Source: Lachnospiraceae bacterium
GTDB taxonomy: Bacteria; Bacillota; Clostridia; Lachnospirales; Lachnospiraceae
NCBI GenBank assembly: GCA_910574185.1
Contig: CAJSZQ010000004.1
Coordinates: 62,001-126,000 of the forward strand
Reading direction: 5' to 3'
DNA length: 64,000 nt
The notes under the pieces were generated by a model. The model was given only the letters and a program-made list of their open reading frames with translations. It searched no databases and was not told the DNA's origin. Numbering within the stretch: position 1 is the first letter of the stretch; every line of letters begins with the position of its first letter. Below, piece by piece: positions 18,315-26,708 of the stretch. A program made the translations under genes and the position numbers.

Positions 18315-18416
18315 AGGAAACAAAATGGTCATATAAAAGCTTTATAACTGTAGCATAATACATAAATGCATTCGTAAATAAAATTATGTAAATATATGGA
18401 GGCTGGCTTTATGTGT

Positions 18417-18460
18417 AAAAAAGGCAAAGCGTGTATAGAATTTTGCACGCTCTGCCTTTT
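18417..18460. terminator. Bidirectional terminator between permease and hydF
   Basis: AAAGGCA..GCGTG pairs with CACGC..TGCCTTT (18420-18433 with 18446-18459). An A run before the stem gives a T run on the minus strand, and TTTT follows on the plus strand. It fits the convergent genes on either side. Confidence 0.75.
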
Positions 18461-18482
18461 GAATATATATCGGTATAAACTG

Positions 18483-19703
18483 TCAGATTTCAGGGAATAC
18501 TGCGATACTTCTCTCTAATATTCCGTTCATATATGCGATGACAGTTCCGTAATTGGTAATTGGAATCTGCGCGTCCTCTGCGCATTTCAGCCGGTATTTC
18601 ATTTCCCGTTCATTTAGTGTACAGCCGCCGCAGTGGATAATTAACTTGTAATCTCCTAATTCTGACGGAAATTCTGTTCCGCTGGTGAATTGGAAATTTA
18701 GATTTTTCCCGGTATGTTCTTTTAACCATCGGGGAAGCTTTACCGTACCTATATCGTCGCACTGGCGGTGGTGGGTGCAGCCCTCGGAGATTAACACTTT
18801 GTCGCCGTCCTGCAATTTGTCCAAAGCGCGGGCTCCTTCTACCAGAGTTTTCAGATTTCCCTTATACCTTGCGAATAGAATGGAAAAGGAAGTCAGAGGA
18901 ATATCTTCCGGGGTATCCGCGGCGACTTTCTTAAATGCCTGGCTGTCGGTAATGACCAGAGCAGGCTTTTTGCCTAAGGATTCTAATGTTTCTTTTAGAT
19001 AAGTCTCTTTTACCACAATGGATACGGCGTCGGATTCTAAAATGTCTCGGATTGTCTGCTGCTGAGGCAGAATCAGCCGTCCCTTCGGCGCGGCTTTGTC
19101 AATTGGGACTACCAGAATGACAAAATCTGAAGGCTGAATTAAATCGCCTACAATCCGGTGGGCGATATCTTCAGCGGGAATCAGGGAAGCGATTAAATTT
19201 TTTAATTCGTGGATGTTTGCTTGTGTTTCGGCGCTTACCCATATGCTGTGTTTTTTATCAATCCGGCAATCGGCAAAAGATTCTTCTATATTACGCTTAC
19301 TGTCATGTGCTATGTCAGATTTGTTGAAAATGACTGCATAGGGAATTTTCTTCTCCTGAATGCGCTCTAAAATCTGCCGGTCTTCGCTGGTGACGCCGAT
19401 GCTGCCGTCGACGACAAGAAGCGCAATGTCAGATTTGTTCAGCATCTGATAGGCCTTTCGGACGCGGAGCGCGCCAAGGTCGCCTTCGTCATCCAGTCCT
19501 GGAGTATCTATCATGACGACCGGACCGAGGGGAAGCAGTTCCATGGCCTTTAATACTGGATCGGTGGTGGTTCCCTGTACATCAGAGACAATCGCGAGGT
19601 TCTGTCCGGTCAGAGCGTTGATGATACTGGATTTACCGGCATTTCGCCTGCCGAAAATGCCGATATGTATACGCTCCCCGGACGGGGTATGGTTCATGCT
19701 CAT
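18483..19703 (-). CDS. hydF: [FeFe]-hydrogenase maturation GTPase HydF
   Basis: A 406-residue GTPase scaffold on which the hydrogenase H-cluster precursor is assembled. The N-terminal GTPase has GRRNAGKSS (P-loop), VQGTTTD, DTPG and FNKSD. The C-terminal cluster domain carries GCTHHRQ and HCGGC, the C-x-H and H-C-x-x-C ligand pattern of HydF. ATG with AGGAGG nine bases upstream. HydE and HydG are not in the window. It implies a hydrogen-metabolising strict anaerobe. Confidence 0.95.
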   Translation of the reverse strand: MSMNHTPSGERIHIGIFGRRNAGKSSIINALTGQNLAIVSDVQGTTTDPVLKAMELLPLGPVVMIDTPGLDDEGDLGALRVRKAYQMLNKSDIALLVVDGSIGVTSEDRQILERIQEKKIPYAVIFNKSDIAHDSKRNIEESFADCRIDKKHSIWVSAETQANIHELKNLIASLIPAEDIAHRIVGDLIQPSDFVILVVPIDKAAPKGRLILPQQQTIRDILESDAVSIVVKETYLKETLESLGKKPALVITDSQAFKKVAADTPEDIPLTSFSILFARYKGNLKTLVEGARALDKLQDGDKVLISEGCTHHRQCDDIGTVKLPRWLKEHTGKNLNFQFTSGTEFPSELGDYKLIIHCGGCTLNEREMKYRLKCAEDAQIPITNYGTVIAYMNGILERSIAVFPEI

Positions 19704-19872
19704 AGTGTAAACCTCCTGTATTTGAAATAAGTATTGTTTCTGGATTTTATGCTAACATAGATAGGGTAGATTTTCAATTTATAATCCTCAAAAAAAGGAG
19801 TTTCAAAAATATGTTTTAGTCTGATGGAATTTATGTTATACTGTACAAAATTATTGAGATGAGGTGCAGTTT

Positions 19873-20160
19873 GTGAGCGGTAAAGTTTATGAATACGAAT
19901 CACTGATTTATGAAGCGCAGCAAAAGGGCGGCGCTTATGTGGTTTTCCCATATGATATTCGGAAAGAATTTGGACGGGGACGGGTGAAGGTGCATGTATT
20001 ATTTGACGGAGAGCCTTATGATGGCAGTATTGTAAATATGGGAGTTAGGAATGAGGATGGGACTGTCTGTTATATCATAGGTATTCGGAAGGATATTCGT
20101 GCTCGTATAGGGAAACAGCCAGGGGATACGGTTCGGGTAACCGTCAGGGAACGGGCATAG
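19873..20160 (+). CDS. DUF1905 family protein
   Basis: A 95-residue beta-rich protein of the DUF1905 family (GGAYVVFPYDIRKEFGRGRVKV, then IRKDIRARIGKQPGDTVRVTV), whose function is not established. GTG at 19873 is chosen since ATGAGG lies about eight bases upstream and the N-terminus matches the family; another in-frame GTG at 19864 is too close to the ribosome site. Monocistronic by spacing. Confidence 0.75.
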   Translation: MSGKVYEYESLIYEAQQKGGAYVVFPYDIRKEFGRGRVKVHVLFDGEPYDGSIVNMGVRNEDGTVCYIIGIRKDIRARIGKQPGDTVRVTVRERA

Positions 20161-20164
20161 AATG

Positions 20165-20279
20165 CAGACAGGTTATAGATAAAACGGTCCGCAGGGAAAG
20201 ATGGAAGGTTAAGTTGACTGGTCGGCTGACTGTGAATTTGGAATTGATGAAAGTATGGAAAACAAGGCTCGAAGTGTAA
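20165..20279 (+). pseudogene. Degenerate fragment of a fic gene
   Basis: The stretch 20218-20253 matches 21090-21125 inside the intact fic gene downstream at about 29 of 36 positions. It translates in frame as TGRLTVNLELMK versus TGRLLVNLELMK of the Fic core, then hits a stop at 20279. Upstream bases (about 20173-20200) weakly echo the FIDGNGR segment but with frame errors. It is read as a decayed partial duplicate just upstream of the functional gene. Confidence 0.55.
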
Positions 20280-20392
20280 GTGTTGCATTTGGGGTCTTTT
20301 ATTATTCCGAAAACAATAAAATATTATTCCTTTATGGTTGATAATGTTCCGAAAATAAGATATACTATTGAAAGAAGGGAGATGCGATCTTT

Positions 20393-21304
20393 ATGTATAT
20401 AACGGTAAAGCAGGCAGCAGAAAAGTGGGGGATTTCTGACAGACGAGTGCGTATACTTTGCTCGGAAGGAAAAATTTCGGGAGCTACACGAGAAGGGCGT
20501 AGTTGGATGATCCCGTCAGATGCGAAAAAACCCCAGGATGGACGTTTTAAAGCGACAGAAAGTTTGCTGGCAGCCTTAGACAGGAAGAAAAGAGAACTGG
20601 ATACCAGACGCCCGTTGACTGAGGGTGAGCTGGAACGCTTGACTGAGGAATTCATTATTGAGTATACTTATAATTCAAATGCAATTGAAGGAAACACTCT
20701 GACCCTGCGTGAAACGGATATGGTTTTGCGTGGTCTGACGATTGACAGAAAGCCGTTAAAAGATCATATGGAAGCAGTCGGGCATAAAGAGGCATTTGAT
20801 TTTGTTCGGGATTTGGTAAAAGAACAGATGCCTTTATCGGAGAGCATTATCAAGCAGATACACTATCTTGTATTGGCGGATAAACGGGAGGACCGAGGTG
20901 TTTACAGGAGAGTTCCTGTCAGGATTATGGGTGCGAAGCATGAACCGGTTCAGCCCTATTTGATTCAGCCTAAGATGGAACGATTGTTAGAAACTTATAG
21001 GAATAGTACAGATGATATCATTCCCCGGCTTGCATGGTTTCATATTGAATTCGAGGGGATTCATCCTTTTATCGACGGAAATGGCAGAACCGGAAGGCTG
21101 CTTGTAAATTTGGAATTGATGAAAGCGGGATATCCGCCGATTGACATTAAGTTTGCAGACCGTATTTCGTATTACAATGCATTTGACGAATACTATGCAA
21201 AGCATAATTTTGGTGCGATGGAAAAACTGCTTGCGGGTTATGTGAATGCAAGGCTGGACAGTTATTTGGAAATGTTAGATAACGAAAATATACAAAAAAG
21301 TTAA
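20393..21304 (+). CDS. Fic domain protein with N-terminal HTH
   Basis: A 303-residue Fic protein, a family that usually transfers AMP from ATP to target proteins. Residues 1-40 form a MerR/excisionase-like helix-turn-helix (TVKQAAEKWGISDRRVRIL). The active loop HPFIDGNGRTGR places the catalytic His at 224. An inhibitory helix of the SxxxEGN type lies N-terminal to the core (SNAIEGN, Glu99), so the enzyme should be self-inhibited (class II). GGGAGATGCGATCTTT precedes the ATG. No partner antitoxin gene is needed or seen. Target unknown. Confidence 0.88.
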   Translation: MYITVKQAAEKWGISDRRVRILCSEGKISGATREGRSWMIPSDAKKPQDGRFKATESLLAALDRKKRELDTRRPLTEGELERLTEEFIIEYTYNSNAIEGNTLTLRETDMVLRGLTIDRKPLKDHMEAVGHKEAFDFVRDLVKEQMPLSESIIKQIHYLVLADKREDRGVYRRVPVRIMGAKHEPVQPYLIQPKMERLLETYRNSTDDIIPRLAWFHIEFEGIHPFIDGNGRTGRLLVNLELMKAGYPPIDIKFADRISYYNAFDEYYAKHNFGAMEKLLAGYVNARLDSYLEMLDNENIQKS

Positions 21305-21435
21305 TGGCTAAGGCAGGCTGTACTCAGAGGAAATTGGTGCCTGAAAGCGAATACAGGGATCTTTTCCTAAAAAATAAACTTCGCAAAACATGTCAAATAT
21401 AAGCAAATCATCGCAATATAGGAGGAATTTTTATT

Positions 21436-21885
21436 ATGATTAAGATACTTTTCGTGTGCCATGGCAACGTGTGCAGAAGCACTATGTCTCAATTTGTATT
21501 CCAGGATATGGTAAATAAATGCGGAAGACAGGGTGAATTTCATATTGACTCGGCAGCTACCAGCCGGGAAGAAATTGGCAACGGTCCTCATTATGGAACG
21601 GTGCGTAAGTTAAAAGAAGAAGGGATTCCTGTATTGCATCATCGGGCAAGGCAGATGATTAGACAGGACTATGATAAGTATGACTATCTGATTGGTATGG
21701 ATTCGGCAAATATCAGGAATATGAACCGGATTGCCGGCGGCGATTCAGAGGGAAAGATTTATAAACTTCTGGATTTTGCCGGAGAGGAGAGAGATATTGC
21801 AGACCCATGGTATACGGGAAATTTTGACAGAACTTATGAAGATGTGACGAAGGGATGCGAGGCGCTTTTGAAAAAGTTTCTGTAA
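21436..21885 (+). CDS. Low-molecular-weight protein-tyrosine phosphatase
   Basis: A 149-residue LMW phosphatase with the C-x5-R loop VCHGNVCRS (Cys8, Arg14) at the N-terminus and the catalytic acid motif ADPWYTGNF near the C-terminus. It dephosphorylates tyrosine phosphoproteins, and in some bacteria arginine phosphate; the sequence alone does not separate these. ATG with AGGAGG upstream. Standalone, followed by a hairpin. Confidence 0.92.
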   Translation: MIKILFVCHGNVCRSTMSQFVFQDMVNKCGRQGEFHIDSAATSREEIGNGPHYGTVRKLKEEGIPVLHHRARQMIRQDYDKYDYLIGMDSANIRNMNRIAGGDSEGKIYKLLDFAGEERDIADPWYTGNFDRTYEDVTKGCEALLKKFL

Positions 21886-21888
21886 AAG

Positions 21889-21925
21889 CAAACGCTCCGG
21901 CCGAGAGGAATGGCCAGAGTGTCTG
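21889..21925 (+). terminator. Terminator-like hairpin
   Basis: ACGCTCCGGCC pairs with GGCCAGAGTGT across a GAGAGGAAT loop, followed by CTGTTT. It directly follows the phosphatase stop codon. The next 300 bp before murT are AT-rich with no recognisable gene. Confidence 0.6.
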
Positions 21926-22241
21926 TTTAAAAGGATTCTATTGTATGAATAAAAGGATTAATGATTCCAACATGTAGTATGGTTGACTGTCAGAATCATG
22001 CGTCCTTGGACGCCGAAATAAGTCGTTAAATATTTATCTATCCCGTTTCTGATAGTATTTTAGCATGAGAGAAGGACCTTGTAAATATGAATACAATACA
22101 ATTTTTTGGGGAAATTTTGTAACTTTTTTGTGAAAGATATAACAAAACAGGCGGGTTGACTAATTTTTGGCAATCAAGTAAAATTTGATAGATAGAATTT
22201 GGATTAAATTTAAGATATTCATAATTGAAGAGGAAATGTTT

Positions 22242-23582
22242 ATGAAGTTACGAAGAATGCTGGCAGTCTGGGCTGCCAAATGTGCAGAAAAGATAAGCGT
22301 TAAAATTTTTCACAGACAGGGAGTGACCTGGGCCGGTAAGATTGCGCTGAAGATTTGTCCTGATATATTGTCTGAGCTTGCGGCTCAGGTGAGAGAGGAT
22401 ATATTTATTGTCTGCGGAACCAATGGAAAGACTACCACGAATAATATGTTGTGCGCTGCGCTGGAAGCAGAAGGGAAGAAGGTTGTCTGTAATCATACGG
22501 GTTCAAATATGCTGAACGGTGTGGCTGCAGCTTTTGCGCTGTCTGCCGGATGGGGAGGTAATCTGGATGCGGATTGTGCCAGCATTGAGATTGACGAAGC
22601 TTCGACGAAGCGTGTTTTTCCTTATTTCAAGCCGGATTATATGGTGTTGACGAATTTGTTTCGCGATCAGCTTGACCGTTATGGAGAGATTGATATTACG
22701 ATGAATCTGTTAAAAGAAATGATGCAGACAGCGCCAGATATGACGGTGGTCGTGAATGGCGACGACGCCCTGTCGGCATTTCTTGCCATGGACGCGGGGA
22801 ATCCTTATATTACCTATGGAATCAGTGAGAAAGTTGTGGATGATACGGATTCACATGAGATTCGGGAAGGGCGATTCTGCAAGAAATGTGGAGCTATCAT
22901 GCACTATAATTTTTATCATTACAGTCAGCTTGGGGATTATGCTTGTACGGCCTGTGATTTTAAACGGCCGGAAATCGGGTACGACGCCTCCGAAATCCAG
23001 GTGGAAGACGGGTTGTCGTTTACGGTGGAGAACAGAAGAATTAACGCTGCTTATAAGGGATTTTATAATGTTTATAATATTCTGGCAGCATATGCGGCCG
23101 TCAGGTGCGCAGGGATGAAAGCAGAGCATTTTAATGAGATGTTGGCTGAATTTAATCCAGAGAATGGACGTATGGAGGAATTTCATATTCAGGGTACAAA
23201 GATTGTTCTGAATCTTGCCAAGAACCCGGCTGGATTTAATCAGAATATATCTGCTGTAATGCAGGATGATACGCCAAAGGACGTGATTATTGTAATCAAT
23301 GATAACGCGCAGGACGGAACCGATATTTCCTGGCTTTGGGATGTGGATTTTGACCGCTTTGGAGATGCGAATGCAAGTTCTATTACAGTCAGCGGTATCC
23401 GGTGTCAGGACATGCGTCTTCGCCTGAAATATGTGAATATACCGTCAATGCTGGAAGAAGATGTAACGAAGGCAATTCTTGAACGCGTTAAAAATGGGTG
23501 CGGTAATCTGTATGTTTTGGTAAATTATACAGCGTTGTTCTATACTCGTACTGTTTTAAAAAAGATGGAGGCACAGAAGTGA
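22242..23582 (+). CDS. murT: Lipid II isoglutaminyl synthase subunit MurT
   Basis: A 446-residue Mur-ligase-like subunit that activates the D-glutamate carboxylate of lipid II for amidation. ATP loop CGTNGKTTTNNML; a zinc ribbon insert (CKKCGAIMHY and CTACDF) typical of MurT; C-terminal DUF1727 domain. The frame opens at 22185, but the ATG at 22242 has GAGGAA upstream and the usual MurT N-terminus. It overlaps gatD by one base, and the two form the amidotransferase complex at the cytoplasmic membrane face. Confidence 0.93.
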   Translation: MKLRRMLAVWAAKCAEKISVKIFHRQGVTWAGKIALKICPDILSELAAQVREDIFIVCGTNGKTTTNNMLCAALEAEGKKVVCNHTGSNMLNGVAAAFALSAGWGGNLDADCASIEIDEASTKRVFPYFKPDYMVLTNLFRDQLDRYGEIDITMNLLKEMMQTAPDMTVVVNGDDALSAFLAMDAGNPYITYGISEKVVDDTDSHEIREGRFCKKCGAIMHYNFYHYSQLGDYACTACDFKRPEIGYDASEIQVEDGLSFTVENRRINAAYKGFYNVYNILAAYAAVRCAGMKAEHFNEMLAEFNPENGRMEEFHIQGTKIVLNLAKNPAGFNQNISAVMQDDTPKDVIIVINDNAQDGTDISWLWDVDFDRFGDANASSITVSGIRCQDMRLRLKYVNIPSMLEEDVTKAILERVKNGCGNLYVLVNYTALFYTRTVLKKMEAQK

Positions 23583-24313
23583 TGGAAGAGAAAAGAAAGA
23601 TTACGATTGGACATTTATACCCAGATCTTCTAAATCTTTACGGGGACAGGGGGAATATTGCATGTATGATGCAGCGCTGTTTATGGCGGGGAATTGAGGC
23701 GGAGACGATAGAGTATAATCTGGGCGATGTGATTGACTTTGAGCGGCTTGATATCGTACTGCTGGGCGGAGGTTCTGACAGAGAGCAGATGATTGTATGT
23801 CAGAAGCTTCAGGAAATTCAGAAGGATTTCAAGGCATATGTGGAGGATAACGGCGTGGTGATTGCTGTATGCGGCGGATATCAGCTTTTGGGAAAATATT
23901 ATAAGACGCAGGAAGGAGTCATTCAGGGACTAAATCTGGTGGATTTATACACAGAGCAGGGAGAGGGGCGTTTGATTGATAATATTGTGCTTCAGAGTGA
24001 GCTGGTTTCAATGCCGGTGGTGGGGTTTGAAAATCATGGCGGACGCACGCATATTAATGGAAACAAACCTTTCGGGAAGGTGCTCTATGGAGCAGGTAAT
24101 GATGGGGAGAGCGGCTATGAAGGAGTTGTATATAAGAATGTTATTGGAACCTATCTGCATGGTCCGTTGCTTCCTAAGAATCCGGAAGTCTGCGACTGGC
24201 TGATTGCAAGAGCGTTGGAGAGGAAATATGGGGAAAGCCATCTAGAGACGCTTGATGACAGTCAGGAGATAGAGGCCAACGCATACGTGTATAAACGATT
24301 TGTAGGGCAATAA
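23582..24313 (+). CDS. gatD: Lipid II isoglutaminyl synthase glutaminase subunit GatD
   Basis: A 243-residue class I glutamine amidotransferase that supplies ammonia to MurT. Catalytic Cys97 is in VIAVCGGYQLLG, and the catalytic His in IGTYLHGPLLPKN. The ATG overlaps the murT stop as TGATG, with GGAGG eleven bases before; a GTG one codon upstream is also possible. Translational coupling with murT is likely. Confidence 0.93.
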   Translation: MEEKRKITIGHLYPDLLNLYGDRGNIACMMQRCLWRGIEAETIEYNLGDVIDFERLDIVLLGGGSDREQMIVCQKLQEIQKDFKAYVEDNGVVIAVCGGYQLLGKYYKTQEGVIQGLNLVDLYTEQGEGRLIDNIVLQSELVSMPVVGFENHGGRTHINGNKPFGKVLYGAGNDGESGYEGVVYKNVIGTYLHGPLLPKNPEVCDWLIARALERKYGESHLETLDDSQEIEANAYVYKRFVGQ

Positions 24314-24356
24314 TCTGTGGCTTTCCCTTCCGGATGTTGAAAGATGTTAAGGCAGA

Positions 24357-24716
24357 CTATGGAAGGAGAGATGATTTCTGATTTTCCCAAAGCTTCAGCA
24401 GAAGGATGTGTTTATAAACATCTTCTCTGGAGGTTCTGGACAGCTCTTTATATAGTGTGAATACCTGTTCATCCAGCAGGTGTTCCTGCAGAAGAGAGAA
24501 TTCCGTTATGGAGGAAGTATCTTCATTGCCAAGGAGATAATCTACCGATACATGAAAGACTTCGGCAATGGACGTCAGCTTTTCGTGGGAGGGCTGACGG
24601 TCTTTTGTTTCATATCCGGAAATAGTCGCTCTTGCAACATTTATTTGAGCGGCAAGCTGCTCCTGCGTCATGTTGTGCTTGGCGCGAAGCAGCTTTAATT
24701 TTTGTGAAAGGGACAT
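24357..24716 (-). CDS. XRE-family HTH regulator
   Basis: A 119-residue regulator with an N-terminal Cro/C1 helix-turn-helix (KLLRAKHNMTQEQLAAQINV, then TISGYETKDRQPSHEKL) and a C-terminal helical region of unknown function. It faces left, convergent with gatD and divergent from the 152-residue membrane-anchored protein. AGGAGGTGAGAAC precedes the ATG. Target genes are not evident. Confidence 0.85.
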   Translation of the reverse strand: MSLSQKLKLLRAKHNMTQEQLAAQINVARATISGYETKDRQPSHEKLTSIAEVFHVSVDYLLGNEDTSSITEFSLLQEHLLDEQVFTLYKELSRTSREDVYKHILLLKLWENQKSSLLP

Positions 24717-24966
24717 GTTCTCACCTCCTGTTTATAGAATGTTTATTAATATTTTACCAATTGTATTTTTGGAAAGCTTGTAATGTGTCAAAAAACAGCA
24801 AAACTTATAGATAAGTGTCAGAAAAGCACCTTTGTAGCGCTGTTAAGTTACATGTTGACAGAGAACCGTAAAAAAACTATAATTTATTAAAAGACTGTGA
24901 ATACTAGCAAAGAGAGATTTGTTTGTACCTATGAATGAAAGAATGAAATGAGAGGAATGAATATAC

Positions 24967-25425
24967 ATGCTATCAAAAGAAGAAGAAGTAAAGAGGAGCA
25001 GGCTTTGGCGAATTGTAATGAGCGTGTCTTCTGTTCTAATTATTGTGATTGCCGCTTTTTTCCTGGTGAAGATGTTTCGCTCCAATCCTCTTGAAGGAAC
25101 CTGGAAGAATGAAGAATCAGATATGGTAATTACTATTAAAGGAAGTAATTCCCTGACAGTCAGTATTCCGGAGGCCTTAGAAGGCGAAGGGATTAAGATA
25201 AGTCTTGATTATAGTATGGATAAGGACGAGAAGACAATCAGTATTAAGATGAATGAGGCGGCGAAAGAGAAAGCGATAGTGGGGTCGGATGGCCGGCTTA
25301 CCGGGAAGGCGATAGAGAGCGCCGCGAGTTCTCTGCTGACGACCTTTGACTATAGTGTGGATCAGAAAGAGCTGACTCTGACAGAACGGGAATACGGGGA
25401 ACAGATGATGTTTATAAAGGAATAG
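24967..25425 (+). CDS. Membrane-anchored hypothetical protein
   Basis: A 152-residue protein with one N-terminal transmembrane helix (about residues 15-36, IVMSVSSVLIIVIAAFFLV) and a beta-rich extracellular domain starting NPLEGTWKNEESDMVITI, which resembles lipocalin-like DUF domains in Clostridia. No lipobox, so it is anchored rather than lipidated. AGAGGAATGAATATAC precedes the ATG. Not assigned to a named family. Confidence 0.7.
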   Translation: MLSKEEEVKRSRLWRIVMSVSSVLIIVIAAFFLVKMFRSNPLEGTWKNEESDMVITIKGSNSLTVSIPEALEGEGIKISLDYSMDKDEKTISIKMNEAAKEKAIVGSDGRLTGKAIESAASSLLTTFDYSVDQKELTLTEREYGEQMMFIKE

Positions 25426-25470
25426 CGCTGGTATCCTGTTACTGGTCACAGAGTGAACAGCAAGGGTATC

Positions 25471-25513
25471 CCTCTGCAGGAACATATAAGTACCCGCAGA
25501 GGGTTTTCTTTTT
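25471..25513 (+). terminator. Rho-independent terminator
   Basis: CCCTCTGC pairs with GCAGAGGG across a ~20-base loop, followed by TTTTCTTTTTCT. It closes the gene ending at 25425. Confidence 0.85.
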
Positions 25514-25652
25514 CTGGCTGGAGAGTTATCGCAGCATTATTATGCGGTTACTTTACAGGCGCACATTTGACGTTGAATTAGTATCTTGGCTGAAAATGAA
25601 TGAGACAGAACACTGGATGATGATTGAGAGGTAAAAACAGGAGGAAGATGAG

Positions 25653-26708
25653 ATGACAAGAGAAGCAACGAGAAAAATACGGATTGGCGACGTATGGATT
25701 GGCGGCGGCAATCCGGTGGCAATTCAGTCCATGACAAATACCAGAACAGAAGATATAAAGGCGACGGTCAGTCAGATTTTAAGGCTGGAGGATGCGGGCT
25801 GTGAGATTGTCCGCTGTGCGGCGCCTACCATGGAAGCGGCAGAGGCGATTCGCGAGATTAAGCGGCAGATACATGTACCTCTTGTGGCGGATATTCATTT
25901 TGATTATCGTCTTGCGATTGCTGCCATTGAGCATGGCGCGGATAAGATTCGGATTAATCCGGGCAATATCGGAGACGGCGATAAGCTTCGGGCTGTGGTG
26001 GAGAAGGCGAAGGAATACGAGATTCCTATTCGGGTGGGTGTTAACAGTGGTTCCTTAGAAAAGCATCTGGTAGAAAAATATGGAGGCGTTACTGCAGAGG
26101 GACTCGTGGAGAGCGCAGTTGACAAGATACATATGATTGAAGCTTTTGGGTATGACAAACTGGTGGTCAGTATTAAGTCTTCCGATGTGCTGATGTGCGT
26201 GAAAGCTCACGAGTTGCTGGCGAAGGAATGTGATTATCCGCTTCATGTGGGAATTACGGAAGCGGGGACACTGCTTTCCGGTAATATCAAATCGTCGGTA
26301 GGACTTGGTATTATACTCTATCAGGGAATAGGCGATACCATCCGGGTATCCTTAACCGGAGATCCGGTAGAGGAGATTAAATCTGCCAGGCTGATACTAA
26401 AAACCCTGGGTTTGAGGAAAGGTGGAATCGAGGTGGTATCCTGTCCTACCTGCGGACGCACGAAGATTGATTTGATTGGGCTTGCCAATCAGGTGGAAGC
26501 AATGGCTGCAGATATTCCGCTGGATATTAAGGTGGCTGTGATGGGCTGTGTGGTAAACGGACCGGGAGAAGCCAGAGAAGCAGATATCGGCATTGCCGGA
26601 GGGGACGGCCAGGGGATATTAATTAAAAAAGGACAGATTGTAAAGAAAGTTAAGGAAGAAGAGTTGTTAACAGAGTTGAGACAGGAGTTGCTACACTGGA
26701 ATGAATAA
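25653..26708 (+). CDS. ispG: 4-hydroxy-3-methylbut-2-enyl diphosphate synthase (flavodoxin)
   Basis: A 351-residue iron-sulfur enzyme of the MEP isoprenoid pathway that converts MEcPP to HMBPP. Signatures are IGGGNPVAIQSMTNT near the start, VADIHFDYRLA, RINPGNIG, and cluster ligands in SCPTCGRTK and GCVVNGPGEA. ATG with AGGAGGAAGATGAG upstream. It overlaps polC by 8 bp, implying cotranscription and coupled translation. Confidence 0.95.
   Translation: MTREATRKIRIGDVWIGGGNPVAIQSMTNTRTEDIKATVSQILRLEDAGCEIVRCAAPTMEAAEAIREIKRQIHVPLVADIHFDYRLAIAAIEHGADKIRINPGNIGDGDKLRAVVEKAKEYEIPIRVGVNSGSLEKHLVEKYGGVTAEGLVESAVDKIHMIEAFGYDKLVVSIKSSDVLMCVKAHELLAKECDYPLHVGITEAGTLLSGNIKSSVGLGIILYQGIGDTIRVSLTGDPVEEIKSARLILKTLGLRKGGIEVVSCPTCGRTKIDLIGLANQVEAMAADIPLDIKVAVMGCVVNGPGEAREADIGIAGGDGQGILIKKGQIVKKVKEEELLTELRQELLHWNE

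Noticed and set aside
18410-18517. 35-codon cysteine-containing ORF with a GGAGG upstream
   Set aside because: It runs through the bidirectional terminator stem and into hydF in antisense; chance is more likely than a real peptide gene.
22756-23186. Open frames on both strands inside murT
   Set aside because: They are shadows of a strongly supported gene and have no ribosome sites or family resemblance.
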